Assembly (NCBI RefSeq): GCF_004745595.1
Contig: NZ_SRLH01000004.1
Span: 62,001-126,000 of the forward strand
From: Flavobacterium humi
GTDB lineage: Bacteria > Bacteroidota > Bacteroidia > Flavobacteriales > Flavobacteriaceae
Reading direction: 5' to 3'
Length of the DNA stretch: 64,000 bases
Part shown: in pieces, positions 1 through 8,568 of the stretch
Position numbering within the stretch: position 1 is the first letter of the stretch
How the letters are laid out: every line of letters starts with the position of its first letter
Notes under the pieces: generated by a model
The model's input: only the letters and a program-made list of their open reading frames with translations
Databases searched by the model: none
Told to the model about the DNA's origin: nothing
Position numbers and translations under genes: made by a program

Positions 1-95
1 ATTGTGTTATGATTGGTTTAAGATATCGGATGCAAGACTTCCAATTGAAGGAAAAGTGGAATATTTGCGGCCTGACCAACAAAAAAATAAACACA

Positions 96-2639
96 ATGAA
101 AAAAGTATTCACAGTAATGCTGGTACTGATTGCTTATATCGGTACGTCGCAAACAAATTTTATCCCGGGAGATTGGGCGGGTGCCTTGTCCGGGTACTGG
201 AATTTTGACAACAATGCCAATCTTGTCCAGGCACAAGTAGGAACCAATTTAACAGCACAAGGCAGTTTTACGCAAGTTGCCGGGCCAACGGCTTCTAATT
301 TTGCCGTGCGCAAAACTGTCGGGAATTATTTCAAATGCACACATGGCGTTCCTAATTATGGGCAGGCCTATCCGAACAAATATTCGGTGATGATTGATTT
401 TAAAGTACCTTCATCAGGACAATATTACAGCTTTCTCCAGACCAACCAAGGGAACAGCAACGATGGCGATTTGTTTATCAATCCGGCAGGGAAAATAGGG
501 GTGACGGCTTTGACGTATTCAAATTCCGCCGTTTTGCCTAATGAATGGTACCGATTGGTTATTACGGCCGATGTAGGCAATGAAATCAAAATGTATATTG
601 ATGGCCAATTATGGAATCCCGGCTTGCCCAACACCTTAAACGGACGTTATGCCTTAGACCCTTTGTTATTATTGCTGGCAGATGACAACGGAGAAGACAA
701 CCAGATGGATGTTGCCGCCATGGGCGTGTTCAACAAGGCACTGACCGCAGCAGAAGTGGCTACTATCGGCGGTTACGGGCATACTCCGGCACCTGTATCT
801 ACCGGAATGAATCCGTATTTGCAGACTGCGACACCAACTTCTGTTTACATTTCCTGGCATTCCACGAACACGGCCCAGAATCCTGTGGTAAAATTCGGGA
901 CGAGCAGCACAAACCTCAATCAAACCCTAACAGGAACCTGGGAACGGATAAATGCATCGGCAAATTACTATTGGCATACGGTTAAGCTAACCGGTTTACA
1001 GCCTGATACAGAATATTTTTACCAATGTTACAATGGCACGACGGCTTCTGTAGTGAATGCTTTCCGGACACCTTCGTTACGGAACGCCGCAAACCAGCAT
1101 ATCAGGATGGTCATTTTAGGCGATAACCGGACCGATGTGGCCAAAACGACACAAAATGTACAGCAGATAAAAAGCAAGCTAACGGAATTGTACGGGCCCA
1201 ATTTTTACAACTCCGTGGATCTGATCCTTAATTGCGGGGATATTGTAACCTCGGGTTCGGTGATCAGTCAATACACGGACGAATATTTTACGCCTTTTGC
1301 ACCTTTGACGGCTTCCATCCCAACGATGATCAGCATTGGGAACCATGAAGGGGATTCTTCCAACTTTTTCAAATATATGAAATACGAAGAGTTGACCAAC
1401 GGATATCCTGCAGGCCATTCCTTCAATGAAAAGTTTTACAATTACAGCTACGGGAATACCCAGATTTTAGCAGTTAACGGTAATTCGGGATATAAGGTAA
1501 GCGACCAGATCAACTGGATTGACGCCCGGTTACAGGAATCGGACAGCAATCCAGATATTGACTTTGTGTTCTCCTTTTTGCACCATCCAGGGCATAGTGA
1601 GATATGGCCTGACGGTAATGAGGTTTTTGTCCAGAACAGTATTCTTCCCAAATTAAAACAATATCCTAAAAATGCATTGTTAACTTACGGCCATTCCCAT
1701 AATTATGAAAGAGGTGTAGCCGATATTGCCTCGGGAACCCACGACATGTACCTGGAGTTGTCGGGAGGCGCCGGATCTGCCTTAGACCGTTGGGGCATGT
1801 ATGCCAACCAAACCGATTATCCTGAAATAAAAGTAAGCAAGGATATTTATTCCTGGACATTGTTGGATATTGATGTGGATAACAAATCGTTTAATGCCAA
1901 GACCTTCAGTTTCGGAAATTCCAACAGGCCTGTGGTCAACGAACTGGTGGATGAATTCCATCTGAATTTAAACCAGGCAAAACCGCAAACCCCTATTGCC
2001 CTTGGGATAGAAAACCAAACGACACTGGTGGCTTCACCAATGATAGGTGCCGATTTGCCGCAAACATGCCATTTTCAGGTAACAGCAACTTCCGGGAATT
2101 ACACGACTTTGTTACTCAATAAAGAGCAGGACAAATACAATATTTACGATGATACCAGGGCGCCCAATTATACGCCAATAAACAAAAATGCCAATTTGAA
2201 TATTTCGAAACTGAATGCCTCGACATATGGGCTTGTTACAGGGCAAACCTATTATTACAGAGTGCGTTACAGGGACGAAAACCTGAAATGGAGTTCCTGG
2301 TCTGCAGAAAAGGCTTTTGTATACAATGCTACGCTCAGCACGAAATCGTATGCAACTGCTTCCGAAAAAGAGAATAAACTTAAGGTTTTCCCTAATCCGG
2401 CGGTTTCACAGGCACAAATTTCATTCGACTTGCCCCAAGCCTCAGAGCATGTGAAAATTGAATTGAAGGATATGTCGGGAAAAACGGTCGAAACCATTTT
2501 CAAAGGAAGCCTGGGCCATGGCACGCAAACAATCCTTTGGGATATCAACAGCCAATTGAGCCCGGGCATGTATATCGTGGCTTTGGCTTCTGATACTGCC
2601 AACGAAACATTCCAGGTATTGATTAATAATAAAATATAG
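96..2639 (+). CDS. Secreted LamG / purple-acid-phosphatase-like metallophosphoesterase, T9SS type A
   Basis: Predicted secreted calcineurin-like phosphoesterase of 847 residues. The start at 96 gives a clean signal peptide (MKKVFTVMLVLIAYIGTSQ); the frame stays open upstream to position 9 but that extension would bury the signal. Domains in order: a LamG/concanavalin-like region (about 20-235), a purple-acid-phosphatase-type fibronectin domain (about 250-335), the metallophosphoesterase core (about 338-590), a second fibronectin-like stretch (about 620-740), and a T9SS type A sorting domain (about 765-847, KVFPNPA motif). Metal-ligand motifs are all present: GDNR with D343, CGD with D382, GNHE with N416/H417, HHPGH with H496/H497/H500, and GHSHNYE with H533/H535. 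It probably releases phosphate from organic phosphoesters outside the cell; the substrate is unknown. The lectin-like domain suggests binding to a glycan or surface. A hairpin terminator follows directly. Confidence 0.85.
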   Translation: MKKVFTVMLVLIAYIGTSQTNFIPGDWAGALSGYWNFDNNANLVQAQVGTNLTAQGSFTQVAGPTASNFAVRKTVGNYFKCTHGVPNYGQAYPNKYSVMIDFKVPSSGQYYSFLQTNQGNSNDGDLFINPAGKIGVTALTYSNSAVLPNEWYRLVITADVGNEIKMYIDGQLWNPGLPNTLNGRYALDPLLLLLADDNGEDNQMDVAAMGVFNKALTAAEVATIGGYGHTPAPVSTGMNPYLQTATPTSVYISWHSTNTAQNPVVKFGTSSTNLNQTLTGTWERINASANYYWHTVKLTGLQPDTEYFYQCYNGTTASVVNAFRTPSLRNAANQHIRMVILGDNRTDVAKTTQNVQQIKSKLTELYGPNFYNSVDLILNCGDIVTSGSVISQYTDEYFTPFAPLTASIPTMISIGNHEGDSSNFFKYMKYEELTNGYPAGHSFNEKFYNYSYGNTQILAVNGNSGYKVSDQINWIDARLQESDSNPDIDFVFSFLHHPGHSEIWPDGNEVFVQNSILPKLKQYPKNALLTYGHSHNYERGVADIASGTHDMYLELSGGAGSALDRWGMYANQTDYPEIKVSKDIYSWTLLDIDVDNKSFNAKTFSFGNSNRPVVNELVDEFHLNLNQAKPQTPIALGIENQTTLVASPMIGADLPQTCHFQVTATSGNYTTLLLNKEQDKYNIYDDTRAPNYTPINKNANLNISKLNASTYGLVTGQTYYYRVRYRDENLKWSSWSAEKAFVYNATLSTKSYATASEKENKLKVFPNPAVSQAQISFDLPQASEHVKIELKDMSGKTVETIFKGSLGHGTQTILWDINSQLSPGMYIVALASDTANETFQVLINNKI

Positions 2640-2656
2640 TATTCCATAAAGAAACG

Positions 2657-2696
2657 AACCACAGGAACCTACTTCGGTGAAAGTTCTTGTGGTTTT
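2657..2696 (+). terminator. Rho-independent terminator after phosphoesterase gene
   Basis: Arms 2657-2668 (aaccacaggaac) and 2683-2694 (gttcttgtggtt) pair over 12 bp with one G-U, followed by a short T run. It lies 17 bp after the stop codon. Confidence 0.75.
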
Positions 2697-2717
2697 ATAT
2701 CTTAAATTGAAGTCAGC

Positions 2718-3689
2718 ATGGTAAAAATGAAAATAACAGTATGGATTGCCTTATTCCTTTTGACAAACGGGCTTATGGCACAAAAAAGCAGCGTCCTGTT
2801 GCCCAAAGAAGCAAAAGACACGCTTTTTTTTGAAGGGACAAAAAAGATGTGTCAGGAAGGACAGCTGAAAAACAACATGAAACAAGGGCTTTGGACCACT
2901 TATTATTCCAATGGGAGAAAAGCGGCGCAAGGGACTTATCTTGATGGCACATTGCACGGCCCATACATTTCATGGTTTGAAAACGGCACTACATGTACGG
3001 AAGGGAACTATGACCAAAATAAAGAAAACGGGCTATTCAAAAGCTATTATGAAGATGGTATGCTGCAATCGGAAAAAAACTTCGATTATGGTATTTTATA
3101 CGGAAAAGCGATGGAATATTACCCAAACGGAAAGCCTTTCAGGGAAGAATACCATAAAGAATATACCAAAACCGGGCATTGGAAAAAATGGTATGAGACC
3201 GGGGAATTATTCTTTGAAGTAACGTATGAAAATGACATGCAGCAAGGAGAGGCTATTACGTACCATCCCAACGGGAAAATCAAGGAAACAGGCACTTTTG
3301 ACCGTGATATGAAAATAGGAGCCTGGTATTTTTATGATGAACAGGGAAAAATATTGGCAGAACAATTTTATAAAGGCGGAATGAAAACGGGCTTATGGAA
3401 ATCCTATTATAAAAACGGAAACATACAGGAAATGGCCAATTATAGGGATGGAGAAAAACAAGGGGAATATGCTTTTTATTTTGAAGACGGCACGCTTTAT
3501 TCCGAAGGTATTTTTGAAAAAGACCTCACCAACGGCTATTGGGTCGTTTATTTTGAAAATGGAAAGAAAAAAGAAAAAGGCGCTTATTTTATGGGGCAAA
3601 AAACCGGTTTGTGGAAATTTTATGACGAGAAAGGAAAACAAATCCTGAAAAAGCAATTTGAAAAACCAACAAGCATTTTACAGTATTAA
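2718..3689 (+). CDS. Exported MORN-type repeat protein (YwqK family)
   Basis: A 323-residue exported protein made almost wholly of about 20-25-residue repeats of the type 'G.W..YY.NG....G.Y..G...G', for example the stretches around GLWTTYYSNGRKAAQGTY and GLWKSYYKNGNIQEMANY. This is the MORN-variant repeat seen in proteins named 'YwqK family antitoxin' in automated annotation, although no toxin partner is present here. The N-terminus is a signal peptide ending near MAQ; either ATG at 2718 or ATG at 2727 gives a good signal and I cannot choose between them. The repeats form an elongated beta-hairpin ladder, usually a binding surface rather than an enzyme. It stands alone between two terminators, so it is probably monocistronic. 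The ligand is unknown. Confidence 0.8.
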   Translation: MVKMKITVWIALFLLTNGLMAQKSSVLLPKEAKDTLFFEGTKKMCQEGQLKNNMKQGLWTTYYSNGRKAAQGTYLDGTLHGPYISWFENGTTCTEGNYDQNKENGLFKSYYEDGMLQSEKNFDYGILYGKAMEYYPNGKPFREEYHKEYTKTGHWKKWYETGELFFEVTYENDMQQGEAITYHPNGKIKETGTFDRDMKIGAWYFYDEQGKILAEQFYKGGMKTGLWKSYYKNGNIQEMANYRDGEKQGEYAFYFEDGTLYSEGIFEKDLTNGYWVVYFENGKKKEKGAYFMGQKTGLWKFYDEKGKQILKKQFEKPTSILQY

Positions 3690-3754
3690 CCGAGCCTGAA
3701 ATAATGTGCCGCTAAAACGGTAAAAATACTTCCAGCTATAAAAATATAGTTTTC

Positions 3755-3789
3755 AACCCTTGCAAAATAGTATTTGTGAGGGTTTTTTT
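3755..3789 (+). terminator. Terminator after MORN-repeat gene
   Basis: Arms 3755-3766 (aacccttgcaaa) and 3773-3784 (tttgtgagggtt) pair over 12 bp with two G-U pairs, followed by a T run to 3789. The rest of the 270-bp gap up to the next gene (3790-3959) shows no convincing ORF or -7 element. Confidence 0.75.
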
Positions 3790-3959
3790 ACGGTAAAACC
3801 ATATTCAACAGGGGCGAAAACACCCTTTTAAAAAGGGGTATTGTCCTCTTTATCATTGTTTTAAATGAAGGTAATTTTATGTCAAGTATAAAAATCAAGC
3901 ATTCAAATGGAGGAAGCCGAAAAGCCAAAAAAGAGTAGGTACCAAAAAAAATTAAAATT

Positions 3960-4610
3960 ATGAGAACAAAAACACTGTTACTTATTGGTGTTATTGCTTT
4001 GGGGTTAGTGCTATTTTCCCAATGCAAACCAAAGAAAATGCTGGTCTACAATGAAGACGGAAACTTTATTGTTGACAACAATTTCCTGATCAAGGACGCC
4101 AAGGAAATGTCCAGGACGGATATTGAAAGCCTTATTGCCCTGGACAAGGAATACACAAAAATCGGAGGTACCGGCTTTTTGAATTACATCGTCAATACCC
4201 AAAGAATCCAGCACATCGCGCAAATCCAGACTTGGGACCATGTGGCTAAATTCACAAAACTGAACATGATCCATAAAGGTTGTTTCGAAAGAGCCGATAT
4301 CGATTGGAACTCTTTTGGGGATATTAAAGTAAGGCTGGATAAAATATTGTCCAAATACCAATTTGCTTCCCTGGATGGCAATGTTGCCATTACTGCGAAT
4401 AAAATCGTGGTAAATGCAGCCAAATTATCCGAACAGGATATGGCTACTTTCAACAGGCTTTCCGTAGTAGGTATCGATGAGAATAATATCTGCAACGATT
4501 ACATGGGTACAAAAGCCTTCAGCAGGATGCTGATCAGGACTACAAGAACACCTTTTGATGAAAACCTGAACCAACAGGTGATCAATGTGATCAAGCAATA
4601 CCAGAAATAA
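3960..4610 (+). CDS. Small exported protein, possible lipoprotein, function unknown
   Basis: I do not recognise this 216-residue protein. The N-terminus (MRTKTLLLIGVIALGLVLFSQC) is a hydrophobic signal ending in Cys22, so lipidation is plausible, but Gln before the Cys is unusual for a lipobox. The mature part is mixed alpha/beta in composition, with no obvious catalytic motif. Three more cysteines occur (in the segments KGCFER, NNICND and the signal region). A weak hairpin follows the stop. It is 80 bp from the next gene on the same strand, so it may be co-expressed with the small membrane protein and the HTTM protein downstream. Confidence 0.7.
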   Translation: MRTKTLLLIGVIALGLVLFSQCKPKKMLVYNEDGNFIVDNNFLIKDAKEMSRTDIESLIALDKEYTKIGGTGFLNYIVNTQRIQHIAQIQTWDHVAKFTKLNMIHKGCFERADIDWNSFGDIKVRLDKILSKYQFASLDGNVAITANKIVVNAAKLSEQDMATFNRLSVVGIDENNICNDYMGTKAFSRMLIRTTRTPFDENLNQQVINVIKQYQK

Positions 4611-4619
4611 TAGCAAAAC

Positions 4620-4653
4620 AACAAGGGCAGTCGTTATGATTTGTCCTTGTTTT
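4620..4653 (+). terminator. Possible weak terminator hairpin
   Basis: Arms 4620-4629 (aacaagggca) and 4642-4651 (tgtccttgtt) pair with one G-U, but only four Ts follow before the sequence changes, so termination may be partial. Confidence 0.45.
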
Positions 4654-4690
4654 ACAAAACAAGAGTTTCAGTAATCAAATCAAAGACAAA

Positions 4691-5263
4691 ATGAAAAGAA
4701 AAGGACAGCTTTTTGGGATATTCCTTTTATTGCTTCTAGTGTTTACCATTGGCTTAAAAGGGACTTTTGACGGTTATTATGGGTTTTATTATGATAAAGA
4801 CGACTACGAAAAACCGTTGGCTTACGAGCTTTCCAATACAATAGTCGAACTCGGGCCGGTGAGCCTGTTTACGGCTTATACCGGATTTGATACCGGATAT
4901 GGTTTCTTTGCACCCAACGTGGCCAGTGATTTCGTACTGCTTTTTGAGCTTCGGGACGCCCGGGGCAATATCCTGGAAGAGCGGATCATGCCAGAATTCA
5001 AAAGCAAGGAAGGCATTGTAAGGTATACTTCTGTTTTTAATATGTTTATGGATAAAGTAGTCTCTTCTAAAAAGAAAAACGACTCGCAATACCATGAATA
5101 CCTGGATGTTGTGCTGAAACAAATTGCTAAAAGCGTGCTGAAAGAAAATCATAAAGCTGCAAAATGTACTGCCAAACTATACTTGTATGATTACCCGACT
5201 TTGGACAGGTACAAAAGAGGAGAAAAAACAGATAACCTGATTTTGGTAAGTCAAATCAAATAA
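4691..5263 (+). CDS. Membrane-anchored protein adjacent to HTTM protein, function unknown
   Basis: This 190-residue protein has a basic N-terminus and one hydrophobic segment (about residues 6-22), then a soluble domain predicted to lie outside the cytoplasm. I do not recognise a family. Aromatic-rich stretches (DGYYGFYYDKDDYEK, GFDTGYGFFAPNV) are its most visible feature, and the C-terminal half is lysine-rich. The stop is only 9 bp before the start of the HTTM-domain gene, which strongly suggests one transcript and a joint function. No cysteine pairs or catalytic motifs are evident. Confidence 0.75.
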   Translation: MKRKGQLFGIFLLLLLVFTIGLKGTFDGYYGFYYDKDDYEKPLAYELSNTIVELGPVSLFTAYTGFDTGYGFFAPNVASDFVLLFELRDARGNILEERIMPEFKSKEGIVRYTSVFNMFMDKVVSSKKKNDSQYHEYLDVVLKQIAKSVLKENHKAAKCTAKLYLYDYPTLDRYKRGEKTDNLILVSQIK

Positions 5264-5272
5264 AAGAACACT

Positions 5273-6232
5273 ATGAGAAAAGCCGCCATTTTATATACAA
5301 AGATTGAAAATTTCTTTTTTGAGAACAAAGGCACAGCCGAATTTTTGGTTTTTTTCCGGATTTCGATAGGAACGATGGTATTGTTGCATTTTGTATCGAT
5401 TATTCCGGATTTTGATATGTTTTTTTCCAGTAAAAGTATTGTGCCTCAGGATATCATGTCTGTTTTCCATCCGGGCTGGCTGCTTACATTTTCTAAGATT
5501 ACCGCTTTTTTCGATTCTTACGGAATAACCGAAAGCACCGTGATTTTAGGGACCAAAATAACCTTCATCACCTTGTGCGTTGCCATCATTACCGGGTTTT
5601 ATTCGCGGGTTAGCGCCTTTTTATTACTGATTTTGCAGGTTGCGCTGCTCAAAGGAAGCTCATTTTTTATTTACGGAGTCGATTTTTTTACGAGCATGTC
5701 CTTATTTTACCTGATTTTATTCCCTTCAGATGCTGATTTTTCCCTCCGCCGGTTCTTCTTCAAAAAGGAAACAAAAAACGTAAGTTATATGCCGGTTAAA
5801 AGAATGTTTCAAATCCATATCAGCATTGCCTATTTCTTCTCAGGATTAGATAAACTGCTGGGCTACAACTGGCGAAACGGCGAATCCATCTGGAAAGCCA
5901 TTCATTTGCCGTATGCGAACCGGGATTTTAATTTTGATTTCTCCTGGATGGCAGATCATTCTTATATTTTAGTTATATTAGGCTGGTCCACAGTAATGAT
6001 AGAGATGTTGTATCCGGTTTTTGTCTGGATTCCCAAAACCCGCAAAACCTGGATGCTACTAACTATTTCCATGCACCTGGGTATTGCTTTGGTACTCAAC
6101 CTGTATTATTTTTCTGCGATTATGATCATCTGGAACCTGGCTAATTTTTATTTTGAAAAAGAATCCGTTCCGGTAACATTTCCAGTCCTTAAACGCTTGT
6201 TTTACAGGAAACCCGCTCCGATTGAAGTGTAA
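5273..6232 (+). CDS. HTTM-domain multipass membrane protein (VKGC-like)
   Basis: A 319-residue multipass membrane protein with the pattern of the HTTM (horizontally transferred transmembrane) domain, related to the membrane part of vitamin K-dependent gamma-carboxylase. Visible signs are the N-terminal FLVFFRISIGTMVLLHFV segment, several further hydrophobic helices through residue 295, the conserved region around QIHISIAYFFSGLDKL (about 180-195), and MHLGIALVL near 262-272. It is much shorter than true carboxylases and lacks their C-terminal lumenal domain, so carboxylation should not be assumed. It probably works with the small membrane-anchored protein encoded 9 bp upstream. The pair ends at a terminator and converges on the SCO-like gene. 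Confidence 0.8.
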   Translation: MRKAAILYTKIENFFFENKGTAEFLVFFRISIGTMVLLHFVSIIPDFDMFFSSKSIVPQDIMSVFHPGWLLTFSKITAFFDSYGITESTVILGTKITFITLCVAIITGFYSRVSAFLLLILQVALLKGSSFFIYGVDFFTSMSLFYLILFPSDADFSLRRFFFKKETKNVSYMPVKRMFQIHISIAYFFSGLDKLLGYNWRNGESIWKAIHLPYANRDFNFDFSWMADHSYILVILGWSTVMIEMLYPVFVWIPKTRKTWMLLTISMHLGIALVLNLYYFSAIMIIWNLANFYFEKESVPVTFPVLKRLFYRKPAPIEV

Positions 6233-6273
6233 TATTTGAAAATCAGCAATCGGCCAAAACAAATAATAAATAA

Positions 6274-6304
6274 AGCCATCATTGAGTATGATGGCTTATT
6301 TTTT
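6274..6304 (+). terminator. Terminator after HTTM gene
   Basis: Perfect 9-bp arms agccatcat (6274-6282) and atgatggct (6288-6296) with a 5-nt loop, then a tattttttt run. It separates the + strand unit from the convergent SCO-like gene that ends at 6326. Confidence 0.8.
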
Positions 6305-6325
6305 ACCGGAAACGGAGCTTTCTCT

Positions 6326-7504
6326 TTATTCCTCCAGCAAGGTATTTATCTTGTCCGAAACGGAAGGTACGGTCCAGTTCTCGTTTTCTATTACGGAAGC
6401 AATTTTGCCGTGTTTGTCAAACAGGAACAATTGGATCCCGTGTTGGTTTACAATGCCATTCCCGTAATTTACCGTGGTGTTGAAGAGCTGGTCCATCTTT
6501 TCTTTTTCTTCTTTATCGGCAGAAAGCAGGAACTTGTTGTTTTTGTCGAACATGAAATTATAAGAACCGCCATATTTTTTCAGTACATCGGGCTTGTCCA
6601 CATACTCGTCATACGTGATGGCGTAAATTTTAAATTTGTTTTTCTTTCCCACCAGGCTTTTTTGCAACTCGGATAATTTGGAAATCGTGGCGGCACATTT
6701 GTTCTGATTGGTGCAGCTGGTATAGAAAAAAGTGACGATAAAAGGACTTCCATGAGTGTTTTTCAGGTTGATAAAGTCATTTTCCTGATCCAAAAAGGTA
6801 ATGTTGAGGTCTTTTACCATTCTGTCTTTTTTCCCGATCAATTTGGAAGGACTTTCTTTCCCAATGGCCATTTTAGAAGAGCAACACGATGGTTTATGAC
6901 TGGTTGCAGGCACTTCTTCCGTCTTTAAAGCATCCAGGGCCTTTTTGGCTTCTTCCTGAATGGTTGTCTTATAATTGTAAACGGTATTGTATTGGAAATC
7001 AGAAAAATTCACGGTCGTGCGATAGGCATCCGTAGCCAGTTTTTCAATAAGCGGTATGAGCCTGCTGTCATGGTATTTCTTGCTTGTAAAAACAGCAGCG
7101 CACACGATATTCTGGTTGTCGGAAAAAGTCAATTCAGAAATCAGGTAGCCAAGTATCCTGTCATTAGCCGGGAAAAAAGAAAAGGAATGCAGCAAATAAG
7201 CCCGGAACTGTAATGCTTCGTTAAAACCTTTGCCATCGTATATCGGATGGTTTTCTGCCAGCCAAAACGATAGGTTCTCCGTAATTGAAGCAGAGTCGCT
7301 GAAGTTTGCCTTTGCCGTTTCTGTCAAAGCCGCTAATTGGGCAAACGAATCCTGCCCGTTGGCATTTTTAATGTATTTTGCCAATGCCTCCTCGCTGGTC
7401 TCAAGACCCGCCGTATTGGTACTTCCATCGCCGTCTTTCATCTGGCAATACAGCGGAGCATTGAAAACAGTAAAAAGCAATGCTATGGCATATAACTTTT
7501 TCAT
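6326..7504 (-). CDS. SCO-like thioredoxin-fold copper protein with helical N-terminal domain
   Basis: A 392-residue exported protein (signal peptide ending near YCQ). The C-terminal half (about 225-390) is a SCO1/thioredoxin-like fold: the strand VTFFYTSC is followed by a paired-cysteine motif, C264 and C270, and the distal histidine H355 sits before the LFLFDKHGK strand as in SCO copper chaperones. The cysteine spacing is CX5C instead of the usual SCO CX3C. A further Cys-Cys pair (C207-C208) with His203 lies in the linker. The N-terminal part (about 35-195) is helical and resembles HEAT-type repeats, echoing the neighbouring gene. It is last in an operon with a tyrosinase (type 3 copper enzyme) and starts 6 bp after the HEAT gene stops. 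The likely role is copper delivery to, or redox care of, the tyrosinase; this is inference from motif plus context. Confidence 0.8.
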   Translation of the reverse strand: MKKLYAIALLFTVFNAPLYCQMKDGDGSTNTAGLETSEEALAKYIKNANGQDSFAQLAALTETAKANFSDSASITENLSFWLAENHPIYDGKGFNEALQFRAYLLHSFSFFPANDRILGYLISELTFSDNQNIVCAAVFTSKKYHDSRLIPLIEKLATDAYRTTVNFSDFQYNTVYNYKTTIQEEAKKALDALKTEEVPATSHKPSCCSSKMAIGKESPSKLIGKKDRMVKDLNITFLDQENDFINLKNTHGSPFIVTFFYTSCTNQNKCAATISKLSELQKSLVGKKNKFKIYAITYDEYVDKPDVLKKYGGSYNFMFDKNNKFLLSADKEEKEKMDQLFNTTVNYGNGIVNQHGIQLFLFDKHGKIASVIENENWTVPSVSDKINTLLEE

Positions 7505-7510
7505 AATCGT

Positions 7511-8548
7511 TTAAAAAACAGGTCTTACTAATAAAAGGTATTTCTTCGCGATGGCAGTCAATTCCTTGTCGGCATCGTTGCGGCCATTGGATATATCACG
7601 TATCAGAGTGTCTAATTTGTCTGCTTTTTTGGCTTTTTTCCGATAGGATATGGCTTTTCTTTCATTGATGGCAAGTTGTATGGCAATGATCTTCAAATCT
7701 GCGGAAGCGGATGGATCACCCAGGATTTCCGTTAAGTAAGTAACAGTTTCCCTTTTGTTGTAATTGTAAAAGGAAATCAAGGCGTTTTCCCTGAATTTCG
7801 ATTTTTCTTCCCTTGACATAAAAATAGATGCTAATTTCTCTTTTGCAGCAGGATAGCCCCCAAGAGTCTGGATCGCCAATAGCCGCTCGTCTTCGTTTTG
7901 GGTTTCCAGCAGTATTTTATAAACGGCGGGATAAAAATCTTTTTTAGGCGCGGAAGAAAGGATCCTGATAGCCGTAAGATTGTCCAACGGTTTTGTATTC
8001 TGGCCTTCCAAACCCCTGATCAGCAATTGTTGGGCCCTTGCATCTCCGTTCAGGACTAACTTACTGAAAGCGAATTCCCGGAAGGCCACATCTGGGTCTT
8101 CTACCATTTTATGATACGGTTCCAATATCCCGGGCATAGAAGAAAACGAAAGGTTTCCTATCAAACTCAGTGTTTCATCCCGCAATGCTTTAGGCGTTTG
8201 AGGATTGGAAAACCAACGCATGATTTGATTCAGGAATTCGTTGTCTTTATCGGCTTCCGCATAAATCTTGTTTAAGGCCAAAGCCCTTATTTCCGGTTTT
8301 TCATTCTCCGAAAGGACAATACGCTTGAACATTGCCTTTTGTTGGTCATCATAAATAATGGCGTGCTTTTGTATGGCTTTTATCCGCTGTTCGGTCGTAT
8401 TTGAAGTATTGATAAAAACAGCTGCATCTTTAAGTACCCTTCCTTTGTATTCTTCTACATTTCTAAGGATGGAATCTCTTTTGGTCTGTTGCGGGAAAAC
8501 AACTGCTGAACTAAAGAGCAATAATGTCAATATGATATATGTTTTCAT
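7511..8548 (-). CDS. Exported HEAT-repeat protein of tyrosinase operon
   Basis: A 345-residue exported protein (signal peptide MKTYIILTLLLFSSAVVFPQQ). After the signal it is a chain of amphipathic helix pairs typical of HEAT/PBS-lyase-like repeats, for example segments around EIRALALNKIYAEAD, ALRDETLSLIGNLSF, VAFREFAFSKLVLNG, DERLLAIQTLGGYPA and FRENALISFYNYN. Such repeats form a curved scaffold for protein-protein binding. The gene lies between the tyrosinase and SCO-like genes, 20 bp and 6 bp away respectively. The SCO-like product also has a helical-repeat N-terminus, so a scaffold linking enzyme and metal donor in the periplasm is a reasonable guess. No catalytic motif is seen. Confidence 0.8.
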   Translation of the reverse strand: MKTYIILTLLLFSSAVVFPQQTKRDSILRNVEEYKGRVLKDAAVFINTSNTTEQRIKAIQKHAIIYDDQQKAMFKRIVLSENEKPEIRALALNKIYAEADKDNEFLNQIMRWFSNPQTPKALRDETLSLIGNLSFSSMPGILEPYHKMVEDPDVAFREFAFSKLVLNGDARAQQLLIRGLEGQNTKPLDNLTAIRILSSAPKKDFYPAVYKILLETQNEDERLLAIQTLGGYPAAKEKLASIFMSREEKSKFRENALISFYNYNKRETVTYLTEILGDPSASADLKIIAIQLAINERKAISYRKKAKKADKLDTLIRDISNGRNDADKELTAIAKKYLLLVRPVF

Positions 8549-8568
8549 TTATTTTGGATTTTAAATTG

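Noticed and set aside
2718..3689. Toxin-antitoxin role for the MORN-type 'YwqK antitoxin' protein
   Set aside because: The name is an annotation convention; the protein is exported and no toxin gene is adjacent.
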